A DNA stretch of 47,270 nt from an uncultured Coriobacteriaceae bacterium (lineage in GTDB: Bacteria > Actinomycetota > Coriobacteriia > Coriobacteriales > Atopobiaceae): positions 1-47,270 of the forward strand of contig CADCPM010000020.1 in the NCBI GenBank assembly GCA_902803315.1. Reading direction: 5' to 3'. The position numbers and the translations under genes are program-made. The notes under the pieces are model-generated. The model searched no databases and was not told where the DNA came from. It saw nothing but the letters and a program-made list of their open reading frames with translations. Shown here one piece after another: positions 1-7,636 of this stretch; positions within the stretch are counted from its first letter, which is position 1, and each line of letters begins with the position of its first letter.

Positions 1-309
1 CGCGGCGAGATCGCCGAGCTCAAGGCCCAGGGAGAGTCCGACCGCATCGACTTCAAGCTGCAGCTCGCGGGCGTGCGCAACGTGAAGGCGGCACGCGCGC
101 TTCTCTCCGACCACGACAGCGACGTGGACAGGCTCAAGGAGGCCGAGCCCTGGCTCTTCGAAGCTACGGGAAAGCAAGCCAAGGGCGGCAACACCGGCGG
201 CTCCGGCACGACCGGGCTGCCCAACGCGGGCGCGGCCAGCGACGAGGGCAAGACACTCAAGCACTGGCGCGACATCGCGGGACTCACCGACGACGAGAAG
301 AAGGAGTAA
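1..309 (+). CDS. Phage scaffold protein (GP20-like), C-terminal part
   Basis: The reading frame is open from base 1 and stops at 307-309, so the gene begins outside the window. It encodes about 102 residues: a charged helical stretch, then a segment with GVRNVKAARALL and EAEPWLFE, then a Gly/Ser/Thr-rich linker and a basic/acidic tail. This order matches the C-terminal half of the phage minor structural protein GP20 (capsid scaffold) family, which helps assemble the prohead and is normally followed at once by the major capsid gene. A capsid start does follow 3 bases downstream, which supports the call. The fragment looks intact but its capsid partner is broken, so the prophage is not functional. 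Family assignment is by recognition of motifs. Confidence 0.7.
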   Translation, partial: RGEIAELKAQGESDRIDFKLQLAGVRNVKAARALLSDHDSDVDRLKEAEPWLFEATGKQAKGGNTGGSGTTGLPNAGAASDEGKTLKHWRDIAGLTDDEKKE

Positions 310-312
310 GAC

Positions 313-487
313 ATGCCAAACAGCATCGCATTCGCACGGAACTACACATCGGTGATTGACGAGGTCTTACCAGCGCGCCTCCGTGTCCGGTTGCCTTAAC
401 AGCGGGCCGGCGCATGTGGTGGAGGACGCGCGGTTCTCGATTGAGGACTTTGGATGGGAGTTTACGGTGGGCTTGGTAGAGGGGTAA
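313..487 (+). pseudogene. Phage major capsid protein, 5' fragment with frameshift
   Basis: ATG at 313 lies just behind the scaffold gene and reads MPNSIAFARNYTSVIDEV, a typical capsid N-terminus. An extra T in 'gtctta' (about 366-369) moves the frame to an early stop (TAA 397-399). If one T is removed, reading continues YQRASVSGCLNSG, as expected for this capsid family, and then changes to an unrelated sequence (PAHVVEDARFSIEDFG...) ending at TAA 485-487. The gene therefore carries a one-base insertion and a deletion that removed nearly all of a roughly 280-residue protein. The sequence after LNSG may be the tail of another prophage gene; I cannot name it. Confidence 0.65.
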
Positions 488-593
488 GAAGGATTATTTA
501 CTTACCCAGGAACCTGCTAACTGCAGATCTTCTCGACATCACTCATATAGGGACTATGTGCTCCCATGGCTGTTCAATTACCATACTTGCGTG

Positions 594-882
594 CTACTCT
601 TCGTCCAGGTAACCCAAAAGCCAGTCGTTGTCGCTCGACGTGACATACAGCTTCTTCGGGTGATCGAAGCTGGGCACATGATGGCGGCACTGTTCCTCGT
701 CAGAGGATGTAAGCAAACGGGCGTAATAGCTGCGCATCGACTCGTGGGAAATGACCACAGAAGAGTTTATACCTGTAAGCTGATTGAAACACGAGCACCA
801 TGGATCCTCATTGTGGGTGAGGTTCTCGAGCTGCTGACCATTCATACCATCATACGCCGCAAGAACTACAACGACGAAAGCC
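594..882 (-). pseudogene. Panacea (DUF4065) antitoxin-like protein, C-terminal fragment
   Basis: On the minus strand about 85 residues read as coding: YDGMNGQQLENLTHNEDPW, then VVISHESMRSYY, then a tail ending LLGYLDEE at 594-596. The patterns 'LxxLTHxExPW' and 'ISxESMxxYY' are characteristic of the end of the Panacea domain (DUF4065; SocA/GepA-like antitoxins). That domain is normally about 120-150 residues and starts further upstream. Here the upstream part is absent, and the frame runs back into the start region of the next gene on the opposite strand, so a deletion or insertion junction lies around 850-890. Antitoxin function is known only for the family; this copy is too short to be expected to work. 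Confidence 0.5.
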
Positions 883-1893
883 ATGTCCGACCTCAACATC
901 ACCCTCATAAAGGCCTACCTTGTCGAGGCGGGCAGCGCCCTTGCCGACGAAGCGGATACCTTGCCCTTTGCGGAGCTTTGTCGAGACATGGGCATATGCA
1001 TCGTCACTCCCGAGTACGTGAAGCCGCGCAACGTGGGGCTCATGTTCTTCTCGATGAACCCAGAGAGGTACATCCCCTACGCCCAGATAGACGTCGTGCA
1101 ATTTCCTGACGGGGCGGGCGGCGACAGAATCGTTGAGCGCATCTTTCGCGGGCCGCTCCACCAGCAGCTCCGGGACGCCCTGCTCTACATACGCAACAAC
1201 GTGCTCGAGGAGCGCGTGCTCAAGCGTCCGGATCGCGCGGAGGCGGACCGGTACTTCAACTGGCCCTACGTGGCCATCGAGGAGGCGCTGGCAAACGCCG
1301 TGTACCACAAGGGCTACGACGTTCGCGAGCCCATAGAGGTGCGCGTGGACGGAGACACGTTGGAGATAGTGAGCTTCCCCGGGCCCGATCGATCGGTGAC
1401 GCTCGAGGGCTTACGTACGTTCCACGTAACGAATCGGCACTACCGCAACCGTCGCATCGGGGAGTTCCTAAAGGAGATCCACCTAAACGAGGGCCGCAAC
1501 ACGGGGTTTCGCAAGATCCTTAGGGCGCTGGAGCACAACGGGTCGCCTCTTCCAGAGTTCGAGACCGACGAGGAGCGCAGCTTCTTCATCACGCGTCTGC
1601 GCAGGCACCCGGCGTTCGCGGAGTCGGCAGATCGCGAAACTGTTGGCGAAAGTGGCGATAAAAGTAGCGATAAAGGTAGCGATAAAACCACGGGCCATCG
1701 CCAAAAGATAATCCAAGTGCTCGAGGCGAAGGGTGGGGCGCAGGCAGGGGAACTCGCACGCGTGATTGGCCTTGCGCCAGCGGGCACGAGAAAGGTTCTC
1801 TCGCGGATGGTGGCCGAAGGTCTCATAGAGGCTCATGGCGAGCGCAGGGGAAGATACTATTGCCTCCCGGAGTCGAAGGACATGCCATGTTAG
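883..1893 (+). pseudogene. RecG-like/AlbA-type ATP-binding regulator, N-terminally truncated
   Basis: The 336-residue frame matches the C-terminal two thirds of the large family annotated as 'ATP-dependent DNA helicase RecG-related' or AlbA-type transcriptional regulators. Visible parts are a GHKL-like ATP-binding segment (AIEEALANAVYHKGYD near residue 135, RRIGEFLKEIHLNEGRNTGF near 195), a Ser-Asp-Lys repeat linker (residues 260-272) and a C-terminal winged-helix segment. The N-terminal AlbA_2 DNA-binding domain of about 120 residues is missing. The ATG at 883 lies where the deletion junction with the Panacea fragment is expected, and no ribosome binding site precedes it, so I treat the gene as truncated although the frame is open. 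It overlaps the original start of the DUF4391 gene by 7 bases, so the two were an operon. Confidence 0.65.
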
Positions 1894-2436
1894 GATTGCC
1901 GAGCACAACAGAGGTTGGTCGCCGCCTGCCCAAGGAGACGTTCTACCGAAAATAAAGCTCTCTCCGAAGCAGAAAGACGTTTTAGTGCATGGGGTCGAGC
2001 GCATCGTAATCCTGAACTCCATCAAGGAGAGCACCATACACATACCTGCCGGTAGCGAGGTCGAGGAGATCGTGATCATCGGCATCGAGCTGCGCGACGA
2101 AGGTGCGGCCAGAACCGTCGTGGACAAGATCGCGAAGGCCAACAAACACAAGCTCGCTTTTCTCTGCCGCGAGCCATCTGGGCGGGCAAGCCTCGCTGTC
2201 CGGGCTCGGGGCGTGAAGTTCGGGTCATGGATGCATCCCGACGAGCTCACTTTGAAAGTTCCGGGCGACACGCTCGACTATACCAACAGAACCGTGCTGA
2301 TGCTCCAGTTGTGCCTCTGGGTTTCGTACACCTCGCTGAAAGCCACGCATTGGATCACGGATCTACTCGCCAGGTTGCTTGAGGAGCCGTCGCTTGCGGA
2401 ATTCGAGGCGTTCGTCACCGAAGTCGAGTCATGCGT
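1887..2436 (+). pseudogene. DUF4391 protein, frameshifted and C-terminally truncated
   Basis: ATG 1887 (sharing ATGTTAG with the stop of the preceding gene) reads MLGLPSTTEVGRRLPKETFYRK, the usual N-terminus of DUF4391 proteins. It hits TAA at 1953-1955. One base appears to be lost in 'cgaaaataaag' (about 1950-1955). In the shifted frame the protein resumes as KLSPKQKDVLVHG and continues through VEEIVIIGIELRDEG to a C-terminal region ending about EFEAFVTEVES. After about 2436 the homology switches to an HNH endonuclease remnant, so the 3' end is also deleted. As I recall, DUF4391 genes tend to lie in restriction or phage-defence clusters; the biochemical role is unknown. The long open frame from 1835 is an accident of the frameshift. 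Confidence 0.6.
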
Positions 2437-2744
2437 GCAGACCCCGGTTGCGGAGTTCGCACATCCGCTCCTTCTCGGAGCAGGGACCCAACAGCGTGGA
2501 CAACGGCATCCTCATGCGGTCGGACATGCACGCGCTCTTCGACGCGGGATATCTCACCATCGACTACGACCGTGCGGGCAAGCCGCGCGCGGTCGTGTCG
2601 GGCAGGCTGCGCGAGGACTTCGGGAACGGCAGGGACTACTACCCCTACCACGGGAGGCGCCTCGCCGTGGTGCCCGAGCAGCGGAGCCTGCGCCTCGCGC
2701 GGCAGTACCTCGACTGGCACCACGACAACGTGTTTTTGGGGTGA
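2437..2744 (+). pseudogene. HNH endonuclease, C-terminal fragment (copy 1)
   Basis: The frame ending TGA 2742-2744 carries an HNH-type restriction endonuclease C-terminus: SHIRSFSEQGPNSVDNGI (first His of the motif, Asn near the middle), then LMRSDMHALFDAGYL (second His) and the tail WHHDNVFLG. Only about 100 residues of a protein usually near 280-300 remain, and the frame upstream belongs to the DUF4391 fragment, so this is a fusion made by deletion. The same fragment type occurs again at 6053-6322. In-frame codons beyond the stop (2745-2852) still look coding for about 35 residues, but I do not recognise them. Confidence 0.65.
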
Positions 2745-2923
2745 GTGCATTGCGCCACGGGCGTCTTTGAGTTGCACTGCGCAAAAGACGGCGTGCCGAC
2801 CACGAACTGGCGGCACGCCAACAAGAATTGCCAACTGTGGGTCAGTCAATAACTACCACGGATTTGCGTAAACCTCCGCAATGGCAAAGTCAAAGGGATT
2901 GAACGCCAAGGACCACGAGCACC

Positions 2924-4237
2924 CTAGGGCTGTGGGGACAGCGACTGTCCGAGGACCCCGATCGCCCACAGGGGCACGTTGACGAGCCATCCCTCGTCAC
3001 GATACCCCGAAAGCGACGTGCGGACGCAACGCTCGAGGCCGAAGCGTTCCCGTGCGACCCTGAGGCTCTTCGCCTGCAGGTTTTCCGCCGCCTTGACCTC
3101 TATCGCCAGTGGCGCCCCGCCGTCTTCCACGGCAAAGTCCACCTCCGCGCGCCCTGCGTTCGCGGACCAGTACATGGGGTCGTACCCCGCGCCCACGAGC
3201 TCGCCGAGCACGTACTGCTCGGTGAGCGACCCCTTGAACTCGGTGAAGAGGGCCGAGTCGTCGAGCACTGCGGTGGCGGACAGGTGGGCAAGGGCCGCCA
3301 GCAGCCCCACGTCCACGCAAAACAGCTTGAACGCCCCCTCGTCGCCGTATCCCTGGAGGGGTGTCCTCAAGGCCGTGGCGCGTCGGACCCTGCGGGCCAC
3401 CCCGTAGTCGCAGAGCCACTGGATGCTCTCCTCGAAGTCGCGGGCGCGGGCGCCGGGTCTGACGGCGCCGTAGACGAACTTCCTGTTCTCCTTCGCCAGC
3501 TGTGCTGGAAGGGATGCCCAAGCCATGCGCATCCTCTCGAGTATCCTGGCTGGCGCGTGCTTGGAGAAGTCCGAGTCGTAGTTCTCGAGGATCTCCTCCT
3601 GGATCTCGCGCGCCTCCTCGTAGTCGTGCGACTGGGCGTACGCGTCCACCGCCTCGGGCATGCCCCCCACGAAGAGGTAGTCTCTCAAGAGGAGTCGCAT
3701 CTTACCGCCGAGCGCGGGGTCGATGCCCTGGGCTCCGCGCCGGCGCAGGGCCAGCGCGGCCTGCCCCTCGCCGACGGCGTCAAGGAACTCGAGGAAGGAG
3801 AGGGGCCGCAGGTCGAGCGTGCTTACCTTTCCCACGGGGTAGGACGTGCCCGCATGGCTGGCGATGCCGAGGTATGATCCCGCGGCTGCGACGTGATACT
3901 CCGGAGCGTCCTGGAGAAAGTACTTGAGGCTCGTGAGGGCGCGGGGAGCCTCCTGGACCTCGTCTAGGATGAGCAGCGTGCCCCTCGGCTCGATGGGCTG
4001 TCCGGTCTCCACCCGCAGGGCAGAGACAATCCGTCTGGTATCGAAGTCACCGTCGAATACTCTGCGGGCCCTCTCGCTGGCGTACAGGTCGACGTAGGCT
4101 ACGTTGTCGTACCTCGTCGCGCCGAACTCCTTGAGCAACCACGTCTTTCCCGTCTGCCTGGCCCCCTTGAGCACGAGTGGCTTGCGACGCCTGCTGCTCT
4201 TCCATGCGTCAAGCCTGGACATCATGTCCCTTTGCAT
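2924..4237 (-). CDS. AAA ATPase with DUF4143 domain
   Basis: I chose the ATG at 4237 because GGGAGG precedes it by about 9 bases and the protein then begins MQRDMMSRLDAWKSS, as usual for this family; the longer open frame to 4567 has no support. The 437-residue protein has a Walker A motif GARQTGKT (about 21-28), Walker B LLILDEVQEA (about 100), and a C-terminal nuclease-like DUF4143 part with EFKGSLTEQYVLGEL and the DFAVED...AIEVKAAEN pattern (a possible PD-(D/E)XK core). Such ATPases are common accessory genes of unknown role in bacteria and archaea. It stands alone and looks intact among broken genes. Confidence 0.85.
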   Translation of the reverse strand: MQRDMMSRLDAWKSSRRRKPLVLKGARQTGKTWLLKEFGATRYDNVAYVDLYASERARRVFDGDFDTRRIVSALRVETGQPIEPRGTLLILDEVQEAPRALTSLKYFLQDAPEYHVAAAGSYLGIASHAGTSYPVGKVSTLDLRPLSFLEFLDAVGEGQAALALRRRGAQGIDPALGGKMRLLLRDYLFVGGMPEAVDAYAQSHDYEEAREIQEEILENYDSDFSKHAPARILERMRMAWASLPAQLAKENRKFVYGAVRPGARARDFEESIQWLCDYGVARRVRRATALRTPLQGYGDEGAFKLFCVDVGLLAALAHLSATAVLDDSALFTEFKGSLTEQYVLGELVGAGYDPMYWSANAGRAEVDFAVEDGGAPLAIEVKAAENLQAKSLRVARERFGLERCVRTSLSGYRDEGWLVNVPLWAIGVLGQSLSPQP

Positions 4238-4322
4238 AATGTCGTGCCTCCCACAAAAGTCGTACGTGTTTTGTGCGAGTATCCCACATAACACTTGGCA
4301 CCGCAAGAGAAGGAAGGACGTC

Positions 4323-4441
4323 TGGAACAGGGGACGGTTGCCTGTTCCACGGGATGGCGCCTCGCATCTTCGTGAGGAAGGATGCTGGCGCGGAGCCCAC
4401 CAACCAGAAAACCTGGAACGAAAAACACGTCCCCTGTTCCA
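4323..4441. repeat. 119-bp element with perfect 14-bp terminal inverted repeats
   Basis: TGGAACAGGGGACG at 4323-4336 is matched exactly in inverse orientation at 4428-4441. The interior holds a second GCCTGTTCCAC motif and a potential hairpin around CGCATCTTCGTGAGGAAGGATGC. No gene is visible. The size and symmetry suggest a REP/MITE-like element that cannot move by itself, but no transposase is seen in the window. Confidence 0.5.
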
Positions 4442-4780
4442 CCTCATGAGCTCGTGCGTGCAGGTGTGCCTGTACGACTCCGCCCTACCAGCGCAATTAC
4501 GAGTGGGACGACGCGCGGGATGGTCCCGAGAGGTCCCCATAGCGGTTCCCAGCTCGTTCCCGCCCACGCCACATGTGAAGATGCGCTACTTCTGGCGCTT
4601 ACCATGCAATCGCTTTGCGGGTCGGCCAAATCGATCGCGCAGAGTATGGCAAACACACGAAGAGTGCTCGCTTTTGTCAATCACGCATCGTGTGAGGCTG
4701 GGCAGTTTTGCAAATATCGAAGATTTTGTTAAACTCACTAATCATTCTCTTGGGCAAATTGATAAAAGTAGGAGGCTTTG
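4442..4780. other. Gene-free stretch upstream of the Fic gene
   Basis: No frame here has convincing coding character. The last 60 bases are AT-rich compared with the surroundings and probably hold the promoter of the Fic gene. The ribosome binding site GGAGG is at 4771-4775. Confidence 0.4.
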
Positions 4781-6025
4781 ATGCAATACAAAACGCTTGA
4801 AGCCCTATTCCATGCAGACAGGTCGAATGAGAGGTTCACCAAGTACGCAGCACTTGCCAATGAGAGGCGCAACGCCGACTCGGCCTTTCGGACAGGTATC
4901 TTTACGGACAGCGGAGAGTTGTTCATGGCCGTTCCTCGAGAGCTTTCGGTGCTGTTGGAGAGCGTCCTTCGTTTCGAGAGGGTCATTTCGAAGCTCGCCA
5001 GCGACCTACCGCCAGTAGCCACGGGGGCGCTCATCCGAGATCTGATCATTAGTGAGGTCATCAGCACAAACGAACTTGAGGGAGTACATAGTACGAGACA
5101 GCAGATCAACGATGTCTTGGAAATGCACCGCGAGAGTGCGAAGTCGTTGAAGGAGAAGCGATTCGCAGAGCTCGTAAAACTATACTTGGACCTAACGGAG
5201 CCAAACGGCATCGTTCCCACAACCCCCGAAGAGGTCCGTTCGATTTATGACCAAGTGATGAGGGGAGAAGACCTAGGAGAAGACGCGCCGGATGGCAAGA
5301 TCTTTCGCCGTAGAGAGGTTGCCATCTACAACGAATCCGGGATTGAGGTGCACACTGGGCTCTATCCGGAAAGCCGTATAACGGATGCCGTCAAGCGCAT
5401 GCTCGAACTTGTGAACTCTGATGAGATGCCGCAGATTTACAGCTCCATCATCGGCCATTTCGTGTTTGAGTACACACACCCATTTTACGATGGGAACGGA
5501 AGGACGGGACGGTACCTGCTCGCTCTCTGGCTGAGCGAGCCACTGTCACTTCTCACTTCGCTTTCGTTGTCGCGCATCATATTCGAGAACAAGGGCGCTT
5601 ACTATAGAGCTTTCAAACGGGCGGAGCATCCCCTGATGCATGGGGAGCTAACCTTCTTCGTCATAAGCATGCTCGAGCTCGTGAGGCAAGCTCAGGAGGA
5701 GTTGGATTCCAGCCTTCGGGAAAAGAAGTCGCAGCTAGACGCTGCTGCAGGCTGTCTCGATTCGGCGCAGCGCGACTTGGGTATATGTGATCAGGAGAGC
5801 TCGTTGTTGTATCTTTTTTCTCAGGTTCATCTTTTTGCATCGGTACCCAGCGTACGGCTTGCCGAAATAGCTGACTACTTGGATTGTTCCGTCGGTACTG
5901 CGAGAAAGTACTCTAGGCTGCTTGAGGAGAAGAACCTAATCGAGACAGTTACGAGAAGCCCGTTGAGATTCGTCCTAACGCGCAAGGCGCTTGACCTGCT
6001 TGGCATCAAACAACAGACGACGTAA
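4781..6025 (+). CDS. Fic family protein (class II, N-terminal inhibitory motif)
   Basis: ATG 4781 follows GGAGG with a 5-base gap; a TTG three bases earlier is unlikely. The 414-residue protein carries the complete Fic motif HPFYDGNGRTGR (residues 233-244), so AMP or another nucleotide monophosphate transfer to a target protein is expected. The sequence STNELEG at 95-101 fits the (S/T)xxxE(G/N) inhibitory helix, placing the autoinhibitory motif in the N-terminal part of the same protein (class II). A winged-helix-like C-terminus (about 345-410; RLAEIADYLDCSVGTARKYSRLLEE) suggests DNA binding. There is no separate antitoxin gene beside it, which agrees with internal inhibition. Codon use is more AT-rich than in neighbours, so it may be acquired. 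Confidence 0.9.
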   Translation: MQYKTLEALFHADRSNERFTKYAALANERRNADSAFRTGIFTDSGELFMAVPRELSVLLESVLRFERVISKLASDLPPVATGALIRDLIISEVISTNELEGVHSTRQQINDVLEMHRESAKSLKEKRFAELVKLYLDLTEPNGIVPTTPEEVRSIYDQVMRGEDLGEDAPDGKIFRRREVAIYNESGIEVHTGLYPESRITDAVKRMLELVNSDEMPQIYSSIIGHFVFEYTHPFYDGNGRTGRYLLALWLSEPLSLLTSLSLSRIIFENKGAYYRAFKRAEHPLMHGELTFFVISMLELVRQAQEELDSSLREKKSQLDAAAGCLDSAQRDLGICDQESSLLYLFSQVHLFASVPSVRLAEIADYLDCSVGTARKYSRLLEEKNLIETVTRSPLRFVLTRKALDLLGIKQQTT

Positions 6026-6052
6026 GCCGGGTGACAGGGGGACGGGGTACTG

Positions 6053-6322
6053 TTACGTTCCGTGCCCGTGCTGCAGGCTGCGCACATCCGGTACTTCTCG
6101 GATGAGGGGCCAAACACCGTGGAAAACGGCATCCTCATGCGGTCGGACATGCACGCGCTGTTCGGCGTGGGCTACCTCACCGTCGACTACGACCGGGCGG
6201 GCGAGCCGCGCGCGGTCGTGTCGGGCAGGCTGCACGAGGACTTCGGGAACGGCAGGGACTGCTGCCCCCACCACGGGAGGCGGCTCGCCGTGGTGCCCGA
6301 TAGGAGGAGCCTGCCGACATAA
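6053..6322 (+). pseudogene. HNH endonuclease, C-terminal fragment (copy 2)
   Basis: The frame reads VPVLQAAHIRYFSDEGPN, then NGILMRSDMHALFGVGYL and a tail ending SLPT at TAA 6320-6322. About four fifths of the residues match the fragment at 2437-2744, including the whole His/Asn/His core. The part upstream of the core is missing and the tail is cut before the usual WHxxNV end. It begins just after a G-rich string (6031-6056) that resembles other repeat-type sequences here, and ends where another truncated-looking gene begins. It is a decayed relative or duplicate of copy 1. Confidence 0.65.
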
Positions 6323-6330
6323 CGCAGAGG

Positions 6331-6642
6331 ATGCGGGACCGAGGCTATACGGTGGAGGAGGCCATTGACCAGGTGCATGTGCTCGACCAGGACGTGCATC
6401 AGGCCCAGGTGGTTAAAAGCGATGAGCGCTGGCGAGAGCGCAAGGATCCCAACAAGAATCCCTTGCAGGAGTTTGCCGACGGCGGTCTAAGGTGGGTGCG
6501 GGAACCCGAAAACCAGAGGATGATACTGGAGGCGGCGCTCGCAGTCGCAGACGCTGTGCTTCCGAAAAAGGGTGCGGGCGGCAAAGCCAGGAATGTACTG
6601 AGGGCCGTCGCCCCGTTCGTCCGTGGCAAGGGTGGCAAGTGA
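6331..6642 (+). CDS. Unrecognised 103-residue protein, probably 5' truncated
   Basis: The frame starts MRDRGYTVEEAIDQVH and is rich in charged residues, with a helical centre (ILEAALAVADAVLPKKG) and a basic end (FVRGKGGK). I do not recognise the family. AGAGG lies only 1-2 bases before the ATG, too close for a normal ribosome binding site. The codons before it (D-I-T-Q-R) continue the same helical pattern up to the end of the HNH fragment. The start was therefore probably removed in the event that cut the HNH gene. Third-position GC and composition look coding. Confidence 0.4.
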   Translation: MRDRGYTVEEAIDQVHVLDQDVHQAQVVKSDERWRERKDPNKNPLQEFADGGLRWVREPENQRMILEAALAVADAVLPKKGAGGKARNVLRAVAPFVRGKGGK

Positions 6643-6700
6643 GCGGTGCGATGGCCGAAGCGCTTGTGGTATAAAAATAACACCGAAGCGCGAGCGGAGG

Positions 6701-6735
6701 TTCCAAGAGCCGGGGGAAGCCCCCGGCCCTTGGAA
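6701..6735. terminator. GC-rich hairpin downstream of the 103-residue gene
   Basis: A 16-bp stem with one mismatch (TTCCAAGAGCCGGGGG against its complement) and a 3-base loop spans 6701-6735. No T-run follows on either strand, so it may end transcription weakly or only protect RNA ends. It lies between the rightward gene at 6331 and the leftward cassette at 6832-7474. Confidence 0.4.
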
Positions 6736-6831
6736 GTTCTCCCAAAAGAGGGAAAACCGATTACTCTATACCATGATTCTTGGCGCGATTCACACATGTA
6801 CGAGCTTGGAGATGGATGCGTGCTAGTCGCC

Positions 6832-7041
6832 TCAATGCCATTCATTTTCGTCTTTGAGCAGCTCGTAGACGTATGAGGGACTCTCGCGATACAAACAGGT
6901 TTCGTCATCCATGAGTAGCGCAAACGCCCTTGACGTGCGCAGCAGCTCCAAAGCCTGAACAAGCGACATGCCCCGTTCCGTCATTAGAATCTCCTCCAAG
7001 CCGCGCGTCACAGACTGCTGCAGGTACTCAACGTCATTCAT
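6832..7041 (-). CDS. Small protein of the DUF3791/DUF3990 toxin-antitoxin-like cassette
   Basis: The 69-residue acidic protein (MNDVEYLQQSVTRGLEEI..., then MSLVQALELLRTS and YRESPSYVYELLKDE) resembles the small proteins often found beside DUF3990 genes. The consistent pattern is an N-terminal helix, 'RGMSLxxAL' and 'ETxLYRESPxYVYEL'. Its ATG overlaps the stop of the DUF3990 frame by four bases (ATGA), so the two are translated together. A partner or antitoxin role is inferred from the position; I am not certain which DUF number applies to this protein. Confidence 0.6.
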   Translation of the reverse strand: MNDVEYLQQSVTRGLEEILMTERGMSLVQALELLRTSRAFALLMDDETCLYRESPSYVYELLKDENEWH

Positions 7042-7211
7042 TTGTCTGTTGGCGATCCACTGCCTTGTATTCGCGTTGTGCGCTTTGCCATGGCAAACGC
7101 TTGCGATTCGATGGCTGTTAGATAGAAGCCCTTGCCGAAGTCTTTATAAGGTCGGCATCGGTCAAGCTCAACATTGAGTATCTCGACGTTTGAGCCATGG
7201 CAGAGGATCAT
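7038..7211 (-). pseudogene. DUF3990 ADP-ribosyltransferase-like protein, shortened
   Basis: From ATG 7211 (overlapping the previous stop as ATGA) the protein reads MILCHGSNVEILNVELDRC..., KDFGKGFYLT and AFAMAKRTTRIQGSG, then ends after 57 residues. HGS and FGKGFYLT are the first two conserved blocks of DUF3990, which belongs to the ADP-ribosyltransferase clan (His and Tyr of the H-Y-E triad). Family members are about 150-180 residues, so the third block with the catalytic Glu is absent. The end still overlaps the next start as ATGA, so an in-frame or near in-frame internal deletion is more likely than random truncation. Toxic activity is not expected. Confidence 0.6.
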
Positions 7212-7474
7212 GCGACCTTGCGCGCGTTCCTTGCACAAACGATCTGCAGGGCATCGATGGTGTCCTCAATTGGCAGCGTGTGCTCAATCTCGTAGCCGTC
7301 TTCTAAGAAGCTGATTCCCCCGAAGTCAAGGAGTATGGTGCAGCCGATAGCGGATAGCCGGACGCGTCCGAACTGCCAGTATCTTTGGACCTTTGTTCCG
7401 TCCGGTGGCCACCCCTTCGCACGGCCGAGCCCTATAATGTCGTAGAGTCGTAAATGATTACGTTTGCCGCGCAC
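7208..7474 (-). CDS. Unrecognised 88-residue protein, first gene of the cassette
   Basis: It reads LYDIIGLGRAKGWPPDGTK, then YWQFGRVRLSAIGCTILLDFGG and a tail ending ARNARKVA. The strong composition and the ATGA overlap with the DUF3990 start argue that it is real, but I do not know the family. The only in-frame start, GTG at 7474, lies inside the arm of the large palindrome at 7469-7621. The palindrome may therefore have replaced the original N-terminus, or the true start may be lost. The three frames at 7474-6832 form one translationally coupled unit. Confidence 0.5.
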   Translation of the reverse strand: MRGKRNHLRLYDIIGLGRAKGWPPDGTKVQRYWQFGRVRLSAIGCTILLDFGGISFLEDGYEIEHTLPIEDTIDALQIVCARNARKVA

Positions 7475-7621
7475 TTTCCTGCGGGCCGGGGAGAGCCGTG
7501 CGCACTTTCCGCCCCCAAACCTTCCCTACCGTGCGCACAAATCGGCCATTTGTGCGCACGGTAGGGAAGGTTGGGGAGCGAAAAGTGCGCACGGCGGCCC
7601 GACCGGCGCCCAAAAGTGCGC
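7469..7621. repeat. 153-bp nested palindrome with GTGCGCACTTT motifs
   Basis: The stretch is symmetric about a 5-base centre (7543-7547). The inner arms match over about 28 bases with one gap (from CCAAACCTTCCC to CACAAAT and its inverse). Further out GTGCGCACTTT recurs at about 7498 and inversely at 7583-7593, and GCGCACTTT recurs at 7469 and inversely to 7621. It sits between the end of the phosphatase gene and the cassette gene, both on the minus strand. No T-run flanks it. It may be a mobile palindromic element, a protein binding site or a cruciform-forming sequence. Confidence 0.75.
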
Positions 7622-7636
7622 CCGGCGGCAGGCGAG

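Noticed and set aside
558..1109. 183-residue open frame on the plus strand over the Panacea fragment
   Set aside because: It covers the opposite strand of the fragment and the start of the RecG-like gene, and the minus-strand frame has a recognisable domain.
1835..2770. 311-residue open frame as one gene
   Set aside because: It mixes the DUF4391 body, out-of-frame HNH sequence and a leader from the preceding gene; the domains show it is a frameshift artefact.
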